Assembly (NCBI RefSeq): GCF_016093545.1
Contig: NZ_JADKYX010000012.1
Span: forward strand, 124,001-188,000
Direction of reading: 5' to 3'
Source of the DNA: Massilia rhizosphaerae
GTDB taxonomy: Bacteria; Pseudomonadota; Gammaproteobacteria; Burkholderiales; Burkholderiaceae_D
DNA: 64,000 nt
Numbering within the stretch: the stretch's first letter is position 1; each line of letters starts with the position of its first letter. The translations under genes were made by a program, and so were the position numbers. The notes under the pieces were generated by a model. It made no database searches. It saw only the letters and a program-made list of their open reading frames with translations, and was not told the DNA's origin. Positions 23,022 through 32,214 of this stretch are shown here, piece after piece.

Positions 23022-24851
23022 TTATTCAACCGTCACCGACTTCGCCAAATTCCTCGGCTTATCCACATCCGTCCCGCGCGCCAGCGCCGTGTGATACGCC
23101 AGCAACTGCAGCGCCGCCACGTGCAGGATCGGCGACAGCAGGCCGTAGTGTTCCGGCAGGCGGATCACGTGCAGGCCTTCGCTCGACGTGATCTGGGTGT
23201 CGACGTCGGCGAACACGTACAGTTGGCCGCCGCGGGCGCGCACTTCCTGCATGTTCGACTTCAGCTTTTCCAGCAGGGCGTCGTTCGGGGCGATCGTCAC
23301 CACCGGCATCTCTTCCGTCACCAGCGCCAGCGGGCCGTGCTTGAGTTCCCCGGCCGGGTAGGCTTCGGCGTGGATGTACGAGATTTCCTTCAGCTTCAGC
23401 GCGCCTTCCAGGGCGATCGGGTAGTGGATGCCGCGGCCCAGGAACAGGGCGTTTTCCTTGCGGGCGAATTCGTCGGCCCACGCGATCACCTGCGGCTCCA
23501 GCGCCAGCACGGACGACAGCGCGACCGGCAGGTGGCGCATCTGTTTCAGGTAGTTCGCTTCCTGCTCGTCGCTCAGGCGGCCGTTGACCTGGGCCAGCGT
23601 CAGGGTCAGCAGGAACAGCGCGGCCAGCTGCGTGGTGAAGGCCTTCGTCGACGCGACGCCCACTTCGACGCCGGCGCGGGTGATGTAGGCCAGCTTGCAC
23701 TCGCGGACCATGGCGCTGGTGGAGACGTTGCAGATCGTCAGTGTGTTCGTCATGCCGAGGCTGCGCGCGTGCTTCAGCGCGGCCAGCGTGTCGGCCGTTT
23801 CGCCCGACTGCGAGATCGTCACGACGAGGGTGCTCGGGTGCGGGACGCTGTCGCGGTAGCGGTATTCGCTGGCGATTTCGACGTTCACCGGCACCTTGGC
23901 CACCGACTCGATCCAGTATTTCGCCGTGAGGCCCGCGTAATAGCTGGTGCCGCAGGCCAGGATCAGCACGCGGTCGATTTCCTTGAACACGCGGAACGCC
24001 TGGTCGCCGAACAGTTCCGGCATGATGCCCGTCACGCCTTCCAAGGTGTCGCCGACGACGCGCGGCTGCTCGAAGATTTCCTTCTGCATGTAGTGGCGGT
24101 ACGGGCCGAGCTCGGCCGCGCCCGTGTGCGCGTGCACGGTCTTGACCTCGCGCTCGGCCGGGCGGCCTTCCGCGTCGACGATCCAGTAGCGGGCCAGTTG
24201 CAGGTCGACCACGTCGCCTTCTTCCAGGTAGATGATCTGGTCGGTCGTGCCGGCCAGCGCCATCGCGTCGGAGGCGACGAAATTCTCGCCCTTGCCCAGG
24301 CCGACGATCAGCGGCGAGCCCTGGCGCGCGGCCACGACGCGATGCGGCTCTTCGCGGCAGAACACGGCGATCGCGTACGCGCCGTGCAGGCGCTTGACGG
24401 CCTGCTGCACGGTGTCGAACAGGTCGCCGTTGTACATGTGGTCGATCAGGTGGGCGATGACTTCCGTGTCGGTCTGGCTCTGGAACACATAGCCCAGGCC
24501 GGTCAGTTCGGCGCGCAGCTCATCGTGGTTTTCGATGATGCCGTTGTGGACGAGGGCGATGCGCGCGTCGTCGCTGTTCGGCGAGAAGTGCGGGTGGGCG
24601 TTCTTGGTGGCCGGTGCGCCGTGCGTCGCCCAGCGGGTGTGGGCGATGCCCGTAAAACCTTGCAGATGGGTTTCCTGGATCTGGGTTTCCAGGTCGGCCA
24701 CGCGCGACGTGCTGCGCGAACGCTGCAGGCGGCCATCCACGTGCAGCGCCACGCCGCAGGAGTCGTAGCCGCGGTATTCAAGGCGCTTCAGTCCTTCGAT
24801 GAGAACAGGGGTGATGTTGCGCTGGGCGACTGCTCCGACGATGCCACACAT
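23022..24851 (-). CDS. glmS: glutamine--fructose-6-phosphate aminotransferase (isomerizing)
   Basis: A 609-residue enzyme making glucosamine-6-phosphate from fructose-6-phosphate and glutamine, the first step to UDP-GlcNAc for peptidoglycan and LPS. The N-terminal glutaminase begins MCGIVGAVAQ with the nucleophile Cys2. Two SIS domains follow (CGTSYYAG; ISQSGETADTLAAL), and the C-terminus PRNLAKSVTVE is the conserved end recognised by TnsD-type proteins. GGAGG precedes the ATG. Its downstream side holds the transposon end at 22997. glmU lies 0.9 kb upstream, separated by an Lrp gene. Confidence 0.97.
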   Translation of the reverse strand: MCGIVGAVAQRNITPVLIEGLKRLEYRGYDSCGVALHVDGRLQRSRSTSRVADLETQIQETHLQGFTGIAHTRWATHGAPATKNAHPHFSPNSDDARIALVHNGIIENHDELRAELTGLGYVFQSQTDTEVIAHLIDHMYNGDLFDTVQQAVKRLHGAYAIAVFCREEPHRVVAARQGSPLIVGLGKGENFVASDAMALAGTTDQIIYLEEGDVVDLQLARYWIVDAEGRPAEREVKTVHAHTGAAELGPYRHYMQKEIFEQPRVVGDTLEGVTGIMPELFGDQAFRVFKEIDRVLILACGTSYYAGLTAKYWIESVAKVPVNVEIASEYRYRDSVPHPSTLVVTISQSGETADTLAALKHARSLGMTNTLTICNVSTSAMVRECKLAYITRAGVEVGVASTKAFTTQLAALFLLTLTLAQVNGRLSDEQEANYLKQMRHLPVALSSVLALEPQVIAWADEFARKENALFLGRGIHYPIALEGALKLKEISYIHAEAYPAGELKHGPLALVTEEMPVVTIAPNDALLEKLKSNMQEVRARGGQLYVFADVDTQITSSEGLHVIRLPEHYGLLSPILHVAALQLLAYHTALARGTDVDKPRNLAKSVTVE

Positions 24852-24906
24852 GGGAAACCTCCGAAATTGGTTGATGCAGGCACTGTAGAGCAGACCACAT
24901 GAAATA

Positions 24907-24960
24907 AGCTTTCTAAGTGCATTTAATTTTGATAGATTATTTCACAGAGCTTTCTAGATG
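24907..24960. promoter_or_regulatory. direct repeats in the glmS/Lrp divergent promoter
   Basis: AGCTTTCTAAGTG and AGCTTTCTAGATG (11 of 13 identical) recur 41 bp apart, about four helical turns, in the AT-rich region between the divergent genes. They could be binding sites for the adjacent Lrp-type regulator. Confidence 0.4.
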
Positions 24961-24997
24961 AAATATCCTTTCATTTTTCTCGAAATATTTTACTAAT

Positions 24998-25471
24998 ATG
25001 CCATCAGACGCCCCAATCCTGGACGATGTGGATCGTCGCATCCTGAATATCCTGCAGGTTGACGCTGCGCAGACCAATGCGGAGTTGGCGGAATTGGTAC
25101 ACGTGTCGCCGCCGACTTGCCTGCGCCGCGTCAAGCAGCTCACGGAAAATGGTGTTATCGAGCGGCAAGTCGCGATCGTGGCGCCGGACAAGGTGGGGGC
25201 GCGCCTGTCCGCCATCGTCGAGATCACGCTGGACGTGCAGGCGGCCGACCGCATGGCGGAATTCGAACGCGTGGTGGCCGACGAGGCGGCCGTGCTGCAG
25301 TGCTACCGGGTGTCGCCCGGGCCGGATTTCGTGCTCATCGTGCAAGTGGCCGACATGCCGGCCTATCACGCCCTGGCGCACCGCCTGTTCACCACGCACA
25401 GCAATGTGCGCAACGTGAAAGCGTATTTTTCGACGTTCCGCAGCAAGTTCGAAACCCGTATCGCGATCTGA
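24998..25471 (+). CDS. Lrp/AsnC-family transcriptional regulator
   Basis: A 157-residue protein with an N-terminal winged HTH (DDVDRRILNILQVDAAQTN, ELVHVSPPTCLRRVKQL) and a C-terminal RAM ligand-binding domain (AIVEITLDVQ..., GPDFVLIVQVADMPAYHAL). Such proteins sense amino acids and form octamers on DNA. It is divergent from glmS across 146 bp of AT-rich DNA. No Shine-Dalgarno is obvious before the ATG. The target is probably its own promoter and possibly glmS. Confidence 0.88.
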   Translation: MPSDAPILDDVDRRILNILQVDAAQTNAELAELVHVSPPTCLRRVKQLTENGVIERQVAIVAPDKVGARLSAIVEITLDVQAADRMAEFERVVADEAAVLQCYRVSPGPDFVLIVQVADMPAYHALAHRLFTTHSNVRNVKAYFSTFRSKFETRIAI

Positions 25472-25476
25472 CAGCC

Positions 25477-25631
25477 TGTGGATAACTCTGTGCACTCATT
25501 CGAGGTGCATGGGACGAAACACGGCCTCATCTCCCGCCACAAGCGGATTTCACCGCGTTTCTGAAACGATCAGGCGCGTGTAAAGCACGCGGCGAACCTG
25601 TGGATGACTTTGTGGACGATCTTGTGGATAG
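25477..25631 (+). repeat. cluster of TGTGGAT words (DnaA-box-like)
   Basis: One perfect DnaA box TGTGGATAA at 25477-25485 is followed by TGTGGATGA at 25600, TGTGGACGA and TGTGGATAG at 25623-25631, all in one orientation. More degenerate GTGGA words continue to about 25730, before the end of glmU. It lacks the paired spacing of the array at 40.6-41.6 kb. Confidence 0.45.
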
Positions 25632-25735
25632 ACGGTTGACATCCCTGTGCACAGGCAGTGGATCAGGCTGTGATTACCCTGTGGGTTTGCCGTGGACTGC
25701 CTGTGAACATGCGGTGGAAAGCGCGTGGACAGGTC

Positions 25736-27112
25736 TTACTTCTTGACCTTGACCGGGCGCTTCCAACCTTCGATGGTCAGTTGCTTGGGACGCGAAATCG
25801 TCAGCTTGCCGGCCGGGGCATCCTTGGTCAGCGTGGTGCCGGCGCCGATCGTCGCGCCCTTGCCGACCGTGACCGGGGCCACCAGTTGGCTGTCGCTGCC
25901 GATGAATGCCTCGTCCTCGATGACCGTGCGAAATTTATTGGCGCCGTCGTAATTGCACGTGATCGTGCCGGCGCCGATGTTGACGCGCGAACCGACGTCG
26001 GCATCGCCCACATAGGCCAGGTGGTTCGCCTTGCTGTGCGCGGCGACCTTGCTGTTCTTGATCTCGACGAAGTTGCCCACGTGGACGTCCTCGCCCAGCT
26101 CGGTGCCCGGGCGCAGGCGCGCGTACGGGCCGATCACCGATTTTTCGCCCACGACGGCGCCTTCCAGGTGGCAGAACGGCTTGATCTGTGCGCCCGCCGC
26201 GACGGTCGCGTTCACGAGCACGCTGTTGGCGCCGACCGTCACGCCGTCGCCCAGTTCCACGCGGCCTTCGAACACGCAGCCGACGTCGATGGTGACGTCG
26301 CGTCCGCAGACGAGTTCGCCGCGCACGTCGATGCGCGCCGGATCCATCAGCGTCACGCCCTTTTCGAGCAGGGCGATGGCGATGTTCAGCTGGTGACGGC
26401 GCTCGAGCTCGGCCAACTGCACCTTGCTGTTCACGCCCGCCACTTCCCATTCGGCCGACGGCTGCGCCGACACGACGGGCACGCCCGCCGCCACGGCCTG
26501 GGCCACGATGTCGGTCAGGTAGTACTCGCCCTGGGCATTATTGTTCTTCAGCCCGCCGAGCCAGCCCGTCAGGAAGCGGGTCGGGATCACCATGATGCCG
26601 CTGTTGATTTCCTTGATGGCCCGTTCGAACTCGTTGGCATCCTTTTCTTCCACGATGCGCACGATCTGGCCGTTTTCGCGGACAATGCGGCCCAGGCCGA
26701 AGGGATTGTCCTGCTCGACGGTCAGGATGGCCAGCTTGTCGTCGCCGGCGGCCTCGACCAGGCGGCGCAGCGAAGCGACCGTCGTCAGCGGCACGTCGCC
26801 GTACAGGACGAGCGTCGGGGCGTTCTCGTCGATTTGCGGCAGGGCCTGCATCACGGCGTGACCGGTGCCCAGCTGCGGTTCCTGCAGGGCGGTATCGAGC
26901 GCGACGCCGCCCTCCGCCGACCAGGCCTGAACCGCACTCGGCACCGCTGCGCCGCCGTGCCCATAAATCACGCATAATTTACTCGGGTTCAGGCTGCGTG
27001 CCGTACTGATAACATGCTGCAATAGCGGCTTGCCTGCCAAAGGATGCAAGACCTTCGGCAGTGCGGATTGCATGCGCTTTCCCATGCCGGCGGCGAGGAT
27101 GACTACGTTCAT
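25736..27112 (-). CDS. glmU: bifunctional UDP-GlcNAc pyrophosphorylase / GlcN-1-P acetyltransferase
   Basis: A 458-residue enzyme. The N-terminal uridyltransferase domain has LAAGMGKRMQSALPKVLHPLAGKP and YGDVPL. The C-terminal left-handed beta helix with hexapeptide repeats includes the acetyltransferase active-site region (YARLRPGTELGEDVHVGNFVE; KANHLAYVGDADVG). It completes UDP-GlcNAc synthesis downstream of GlmS in the cytoplasm. The start is 27 bp from the divergent lipoprotein gene, so the promoters overlap the neighbouring coding start. Confidence 0.97.
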   Translation of the reverse strand: MNVVILAAGMGKRMQSALPKVLHPLAGKPLLQHVISTARSLNPSKLCVIYGHGGAAVPSAVQAWSAEGGVALDTALQEPQLGTGHAVMQALPQIDENAPTLVLYGDVPLTTVASLRRLVEAAGDDKLAILTVEQDNPFGLGRIVRENGQIVRIVEEKDANEFERAIKEINSGIMVIPTRFLTGWLGGLKNNNAQGEYYLTDIVAQAVAAGVPVVSAQPSAEWEVAGVNSKVQLAELERRHQLNIAIALLEKGVTLMDPARIDVRGELVCGRDVTIDVGCVFEGRVELGDGVTVGANSVLVNATVAAGAQIKPFCHLEGAVVGEKSVIGPYARLRPGTELGEDVHVGNFVEIKNSKVAAHSKANHLAYVGDADVGSRVNIGAGTITCNYDGANKFRTVIEDEAFIGSDSQLVAPVTVGKGATIGAGTTLTKDAPAGKLTISRPKQLTIEGWKRPVKVKK

Positions 27113-27139
27113 AAGCCGTTCTCAAACGAGTTAAAAAAG

Positions 27140-28036
27140 ATGAAAAAGTTTAACACGCCCCATAACGGGTTCCAGCGGGCACGTCTGATGCTCGTGATTG
27201 CCCTCATCGCACTGCTGAGCGCCTGCAGCGCGGTCCGCTTCACCTACAACCACGGCGACACGCTGCTGTACTGGTGGCTCAACGCTTATCTCGATCTCGA
27301 CAGCGACCAATCCGACTGGGTCAAGAAAGACATCGACAACCTGTTCCAGTGGCACCGCACGACGCAGCTGCGCGATTACGCGGGCCTGATGGCCAAGATG
27401 CAGCGCCAGCTCGGCGACGGCAACGTGACCCAGGACGAACTGCTGTCCGACTACCGCGACATCAAGGCGAGGACGGAGCTGCTGGCCTTCAAGGCGTTAC
27501 CGCAACTGGCCGACCTGGCGATGTCGATCAAGCCGGACCAGATCGCCCAGATGGAAAAAAAATTCGCCAAGAACAATGCGGACTTCCGCAGGAAATTCAT
27601 GAGCGGCAGTCTCGACGACCAGCACGAAGCCCGTTATAAAAAGGCGATGCAGCAGCTGGAACTGTGGTTCGGCAGTTTCAGCCGCGACCAGGAAACGGCC
27701 CTGCGCAAGGCGTCCGACGCGCGCCCGCTCGACAACGAGATCTGGCTGCAGGAACGCGTGATGCGCCAGAAGAAAATCGTCGCGCTGCTGCAGCGCATCC
27801 ACCGGGACAAGTTGAACAAGGAACAGACGATGGCGGCGATCCACAGCCTCCTGCGCGACTTCTTCGACCGCATGGACGCGCCGGACCGCAAGGCCTTCTT
27901 CGACGCCTATATCGACAGCACGTCGACATTCATCCTGACGGCGATCCGCATCACGACGCCGGATCAGAGAGCCCATGCGCAGAAACGCATGCAGGGGTGG
28001 ATCGACGATTTCAATACCCTTGCGACCGAGCGGTAG
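27140..28036 (+). CDS. DUF6279-type lipoprotein
   Basis: A 298-residue predicted lipoprotein: a basic start, a hydrophobic stretch and lipobox LLSAC with the modified Cys near residue 26. The following SAVRFTYNHGDTLLYWWLNAYLDLD is characteristic of the DUF6279 family. The rest is all-helical and charged. ATG at 27140 is chosen so that the signal peptide begins properly; the frame extends upstream into glmU. The function of the family is unknown to me. Confidence 0.75.
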   Translation: MKKFNTPHNGFQRARLMLVIALIALLSACSAVRFTYNHGDTLLYWWLNAYLDLDSDQSDWVKKDIDNLFQWHRTTQLRDYAGLMAKMQRQLGDGNVTQDELLSDYRDIKARTELLAFKALPQLADLAMSIKPDQIAQMEKKFAKNNADFRRKFMSGSLDDQHEARYKKAMQQLELWFGSFSRDQETALRKASDARPLDNEIWLQERVMRQKKIVALLQRIHRDKLNKEQTMAAIHSLLRDFFDRMDAPDRKAFFDAYIDSTSTFILTAIRITTPDQRAHAQKRMQGWIDDFNTLATER

Positions 28037-28066
28037 GACGGACGGCTGCATGCTATATTCCCGCCC

Positions 28067-28729
28067 ATGCAAAAAAAGAAGTCCGCCCCCTCCCACGCCC
28101 GCCGTCCGGGCCCGCCGCAACAAGTCCGCATCATCGGCGGCACCTGGAAACGCACCCCGCTTCCCGTCCTCGACGCCCTCGGCCTGCGTCCCACGCCCGA
28201 CCGTGTCCGTGAGACCGTCTTCAACTGGATCAACCACCAGATGGCGGGCGACTGGGACCGTGCCGACTGCCTCGACCTGTTCGCCGGCAGCGGCGCCCTC
28301 GGTTTCGAGGCGGCAAGCCGCGGCGCGCGCGCCGTCACGATGATCGACGCCGTCGGCCCCGTCGTGCGCCAGCTCGAACTGATCAAGGACAAGCTCAAGG
28401 CGGACAACGTCCGCATCCTGCGCGCCGACGCCCTCGCCGCGGCGCGCGACTTCGTCCAGCGCGGCCAGCGCTTCGACGTGATCTTCCTCGATCCGCCCTA
28501 CCAGCAAGATTTCCTCGTCCAGGCCCTGCCGCTCTGCGCGCAGCTGCTGAACGAAGGCGGCCTCGTGTATGCGGAGTCGGGCGAGCGCCTGCCGTTCGCG
28601 ACGACGGACGATGCGGCCGATGCCGATGCCGACGTCGGCGACGACGTGCCGGCATGGCTGCAGCCCTGGCAACTGGTGCGCGCCGACAAGGCCGGCATGG
28701 TCCACTACCACCTGTTGAAGTTGCATTAA
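28067..28729 (+). CDS. rsmD: 16S rRNA (guanine966-N2)-methyltransferase
   Basis: A 220-residue class I SAM methyltransferase. It has the RsmD signature VRIIGGTWKRTPLPV, TPDRVRETVFNWI, the SAM-binding LDLFAGSGALGFEAASRGA and the catalytic DPPY (FLDPPYQQD). It methylates G966 of 16S rRNA in the 30S subunit. It precedes coaD, a very common pairing. An Asp/Ala-rich insert (DDAADADADVGDD) lies near the C-terminus. Confidence 0.94.
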   Translation: MQKKKSAPSHARRPGPPQQVRIIGGTWKRTPLPVLDALGLRPTPDRVRETVFNWINHQMAGDWDRADCLDLFAGSGALGFEAASRGARAVTMIDAVGPVVRQLELIKDKLKADNVRILRADALAAARDFVQRGQRFDVIFLDPPYQQDFLVQALPLCAQLLNEGGLVYAESGERLPFATTDDAADADADVGDDVPAWLQPWQLVRADKAGMVHYHLLKLH

Positions 28730-28850
28730 AACACCGCTTCCCCCCGCAAAACTGCTTAAAAAATAAGCAAATGGAGGACCACCTCGGGGCGGCTGCCGAA
28801 ATTTCAGGCATAATGCGCGTCTATTCAGGTGCATTCTCCAGGGAGCCGCA

Positions 28851-29351
28851 ATGGTTGTAGCCGTTTATCCAGGTACGTTCGATCCGCTCACCCGCGGCCA
28901 CGAGGATTTGGTGCGTCGCGCATCGGGACTGTTCGACACCCTGGTGGTCGGGGTTGCCGACAGCAAGAACAAGCGTCCCTTCTTCTCGCTCGCCGAGCGC
29001 CTGGAAATCGCCAACGAAGTGCTGGGCCATTATCCGAACGTGAAGGTCGAAAGCTTTTCCGGGCTGTTGAAGGATTTCGTCCGCCAGCACGACGCACGGG
29101 TGATCGTGCGCGGCCTGCGCGCCGTGTCCGATTTCGAATACGAGTTCCAGATGGCGGGCATGAACCGCTATCTGCTGCCCGACGTCGAAACCCTGTTCCT
29201 GACGCCGTCCGATCAGTACCAATTCATCTCCGGCACCATCGTGCGCGAGATCGCGATGCTGGGCGGCGACGTGTCGAAATTCGTGTTCCCCTCGGTCGAC
29301 CGCTGGCTGCAAAAGAAAATCGCCGAGCTGGCCGCCGCCCCGAAAGCGTAA
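28851..29351 (+). CDS. coaD: phosphopantetheine adenylyltransferase
   Basis: A 166-residue enzyme converting 4'-phosphopantetheine and ATP to dephospho-CoA, the penultimate step of CoA synthesis. It has the nucleotidyltransferase motif GTFDPLTRGHEDL, the VRGLRAVSDFEYEFQMA region and the C-terminal ISGTIVREIA. A full-length homohexameric-type enzyme. It is followed at 13 bp by a ferredoxin gene; rsmD lies 121 bp upstream. Confidence 0.96.
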   Translation: MVVAVYPGTFDPLTRGHEDLVRRASGLFDTLVVGVADSKNKRPFFSLAERLEIANEVLGHYPNVKVESFSGLLKDFVRQHDARVIVRGLRAVSDFEYEFQMAGMNRYLLPDVETLFLTPSDQYQFISGTIVREIAMLGGDVSKFVFPSVDRWLQKKIAELAAAPKA

Positions 29352-29364
29352 GGTTGATTCTGTC

Positions 29365-29628
29365 ATGGCATTACTGATTACCGACGACTGCATCAATTGC
29401 GACGTGTGCGAGCCCGAGTGCCCGAACGAAGCGATCAGCATGGGCGCGGAGTTCTACCAGATCGATCCGCACAAATGCACGGAATGCGTCGGCCACTTCG
29501 ACGAGCCGCAATGCCAGCAGGTATGCCCCGTCGCGTGCATCCCGTTCAATCCCGAATGGCGCGAAACGCGCGAAGAACTCCAGGCGAAATACGAACGCCT
29601 GACCGCGGACAAGGCCAAGGCGGCCTGA
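29365..29628 (+). CDS. YfhL-type 4Fe-4S dicluster ferredoxin
   Basis: An 87-residue ferredoxin with one CxxCxxxxC-type cluster motif (CINCDVCEPECP) and a second, modified motif with an insertion (CTECVGHFDEPQCQQVCP), as in YfhL/Fdx of Chromatium type. Frequently found next to coaD in betaproteobacteria. Likely a low-potential electron carrier; partner unknown. A clear terminator follows. Confidence 0.93.
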   Translation: MALLITDDCINCDVCEPECPNEAISMGAEFYQIDPHKCTECVGHFDEPQCQQVCPVACIPFNPEWRETREELQAKYERLTADKAKAA

Positions 29629-29635
29629 ACGCACG

Positions 29636-29663
29636 AGCCGGCCTTGCGCCGGCTTTTCTTTTT
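29636..29663 (+). terminator. intrinsic terminator of the rsmD-coaD-fdx unit
   Basis: AGCCGGC-CTTGC-GCCGGCT is followed by TTTCTTTTT, 8 bp after the ferredoxin stop codon. Confidence 0.9.
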
Positions 29664-29898
29664 GGCGGCCCCGCATCCGCCACGCATGTGTTCCAAAAAC
29701 ACAACACTCTCCCGCACTGCCCTGGTGCGCAGCAAACCCGCATTCTCACTCGGAAGGCCGGGGAAGAGGGTTCCGGGATTGTGCTATTGCAGCAATGAAA
29801 TAGTTATGAGTCTCTAATTTTGTCAAATTGATCGGTGCTATATTTAATTTGGAAAATTAGCACGCCCATTCTTTTTTTCGGACGAGAGACTCAAAATA

Positions 29899-31506
29899 AT
29901 GATTAGAAATATGAGTATCGGCCAGCGTCTGGCCATCGGGTTCGGTGTCGTGATTGCCCTGTTGGTGCTGCTGGCAGGGCTTTCGTATATCAGGATCGCC
30001 GGCCTGAACAAGGAAATGGACACCCTGGTCAACGTGCGCTACGCCAACACGGTGGCGGCCAACCGCATCAAGGAAGACGTGAGCGAAGCCACGCGCAGCA
30101 TGCTCAACGTACTCATCATGACCGATCCGGACCAGATCAAGAAGGAATTGGCGACCACGGAAGCGCGCAGCGCCGGCGCCACCGCCGAGGTTGCAAAGCT
30201 GGCGCAGAGCACGAACGATGCCGAGGCCGCCGCGATCCTGAAGGCGCTGGCCGCCATCCAGAACAAATTCCTGCCGGCGCAAACAGCCTTCATCAAGCTC
30301 GTCGACGACGACAAGAAGGACGAGGCAATGGTCAAGTTCATGTTCTCGCTGCGCCCGCAGCAGACGCGTTACTTCGAACAGCTGGACAAATTCGTCGCCT
30401 GGCAAAACGCCGCGATGCACCAGGCCGGCGCCAATACGGCCGCCGTCACAGAGCGCACGCAAATGCTGATCCTGGCGCTGACGGCGATCGCGGCGGCGCT
30501 GTCGCTGGGCGTCGCCTGGCTGGCCACGCGCAGCATCACCCGACCGCTGGGGCAGGTGGTGGACATCGCGCGCCGCGTCGCCGACGGCGATCTCACGAGC
30601 GACATCGCGGTCGACAGCCGCGACGAGGCGGGCCAGATGATGGAAGCGCTGCGCCACATGAACGCCAGCTTGATCCGCATCGTCGGCGAAGTGCGCACGA
30701 GTACCGAATCGATGTCCTGCGCGTCCGGAGAAATTGCCAGCGGCAACCAGGACCTGTCGACGCGCACGGAATCCCAGGCCATGTCCCTGGCCCAGACGTC
30801 GAGTTCGATGCGCGCGCTGACCGGCACCGTGCAGCAGAACGCGGACAATGCGCGCCAGGCCAATATGCTGGCGGCCCAGGCGTCCGAAGTGGCGGCGCGC
30901 GGCGGGTCCGTCGTCTCGCACGTGGTCGAGACGATGGGGTCGATCACGGCGTCGTCGAAAAAAATCGTCGACATCATCGGCGTGATCGACGGTATCGCCT
31001 TCCAGACGAATATCCTCGCGCTGAATGCGGCGGTCGAGGCCGCGCGCGCGGGCGAGCAGGGGCGCGGTTTCGCCGTCGTCGCCTCCGAAGTGCGCAGCCT
31101 GGCGCAACGTTCCGCCGCCGCCGCCAAGGAGATCAAGCTGCTGATCGGCGATTCGGTGGATAAAGTCAAAGAGGGCAGCACGCTCGTCGAACAAGCTGGC
31201 GTGACGATGGCGGAGGTCGTCGAAAGCGTGCGCCGCGTCACCGACATCATGGGAGAGATTACGGCCGCCAGCGTCGAGCAAAGCGCCGGCATCGCCCAGG
31301 TCAGCCAGACCATCGTCGCGATGGACGAGACGACGCAGCAGAATGCCGCGCTCGTCGAGCAGGCGGCGGCGGCGGCCGCGTCGATGCAGGAACAGGCGCA
31401 GCACCTGGCGCGCGCCGTCAGCGTGTTCAAGCTGCAAAATGGCGGCACCGACACGCCGGCGGCGCCGCGCCGGACCCGAACTACCCAGGCACTGGCCGCG
31501 GCCTGA
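29899..31506 (+). CDS. methyl-accepting chemotaxis protein
   Basis: A 535-residue chemoreceptor. TM1 is at about 11-31, a periplasmic four-helix-bundle (4HB_MCP) sensor covers about 32-188, and TM2 lies at about 190-211 (LILALTAIAAALSLGVAWL). HAMP follows to about 265, then the cytoplasmic signalling hairpin with the tip QTNILALNAAVEAARAGEQGRGFAVVASEV. It ends in an Ala-rich tail without the NWETF-like CheR/CheB docking pentapeptide. No chemotaxis genes are adjacent, so it is an orphan receptor; the ligand is unknown. Confidence 0.93.
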   Translation: MIRNMSIGQRLAIGFGVVIALLVLLAGLSYIRIAGLNKEMDTLVNVRYANTVAANRIKEDVSEATRSMLNVLIMTDPDQIKKELATTEARSAGATAEVAKLAQSTNDAEAAAILKALAAIQNKFLPAQTAFIKLVDDDKKDEAMVKFMFSLRPQQTRYFEQLDKFVAWQNAAMHQAGANTAAVTERTQMLILALTAIAAALSLGVAWLATRSITRPLGQVVDIARRVADGDLTSDIAVDSRDEAGQMMEALRHMNASLIRIVGEVRTSTESMSCASGEIASGNQDLSTRTESQAMSLAQTSSSMRALTGTVQQNADNARQANMLAAQASEVAARGGSVVSHVVETMGSITASSKKIVDIIGVIDGIAFQTNILALNAAVEAARAGEQGRGFAVVASEVRSLAQRSAAAAKEIKLLIGDSVDKVKEGSTLVEQAGVTMAEVVESVRRVTDIMGEITAASVEQSAGIAQVSQTIVAMDETTQQNAALVEQAAAAAASMQEQAQHLARAVSVFKLQNGGTDTPAAPRRTRTTQALAAA

Positions 31507-31557
31507 ACCGCGGCCTTCGATTTTTACAACGACAGCGCTTCCATCAAGGAGACAACC

Positions 31558-32160
31558 ATGACTACCACCCGATTCGCCATCAAGGGCCTGCTCGCCGGCG
31601 CCATCCTCACGCTGGCCGCCAGCCTGCCGGCGGTTGCCGCCGTCGTCGACGTCAGCGGCTACAAATTCGACGACGTGACCAAGGTCGCCGGCAAGGATTT
31701 GAAGTTGAACGGCGCGGGCATGCGCACCAAGTTCATCATCAAGGTCTATGCGGCCGGCCTGTACCTGCCGGAAAAGAAGAACAACACGGCCGAGATCCTC
31801 AAGGAAGAGGGCCCGCGCCGCGTGACCCTGCAAATGGCGCGCGACATTTCGTCGGAGGATTTCGGCAGGGCGTTCATGGATGGCTTGAACGAAAACATCG
31901 ACAGGGCGGAAAAGCAGCGGATCGTGTCCCAAATCAGCAAGATGGGAGAATTGTTCGCCTCCGTCGACGGCCTCAAGAAGGGTGACGTGCTGCACCTGGA
32001 CTGGATCCCGGGCACGGGCACGCAAGCCGAGCTGAACGGCCAGAAGCTGGGCGGCCCTATCCCCGACATCAATTTCTACAACGCGATCCTGCGCATCTGG
32101 CTGGGCGACAAGCCGGTCGACCGCTCGCTCAAGCCGGCGCTGCTGGGCGAAGCCAAGTAA
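31558..32160 (+). CDS. chalcone isomerase-like periplasmic protein
   Basis: A 200-residue protein with a Sec signal peptide (about 1-28, cleavage after AAVA) and a chalcone-isomerase-like domain: GYKFDDVTKVAGKDLKLNGAGMRTKFIIKVYAAGLYL region, then the VTLQMARDISSEDFGRAF and FYNAILRIWLGDKPVD blocks. Bacterial members are not flavonoid enzymes as far as known; some bind fatty acids. AAGGAGA precedes the ATG. Confidence 0.88.
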   Translation: MTTTRFAIKGLLAGAILTLAASLPAVAAVVDVSGYKFDDVTKVAGKDLKLNGAGMRTKFIIKVYAAGLYLPEKKNNTAEILKEEGPRRVTLQMARDISSEDFGRAFMDGLNENIDRAEKQRIVSQISKMGELFASVDGLKKGDVLHLDWIPGTGTQAELNGQKLGGPIPDINFYNAILRIWLGDKPVDRSLKPALLGEAK

Positions 32161-32178
32161 GCCTCATGACCCCGCGCA

Positions 32179-32214
32179 ACGCGGCCCCGGGCAACCGGCG
32201 GCCGCGTTTTTTTT
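32179..32214 (+). terminator. intrinsic terminator after the chalcone-isomerase-like gene
   Basis: ACGCGGCC pairs with GGCCGCG across a GC-rich loop, followed by eight T at 32207-32214. Confidence 0.85.
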
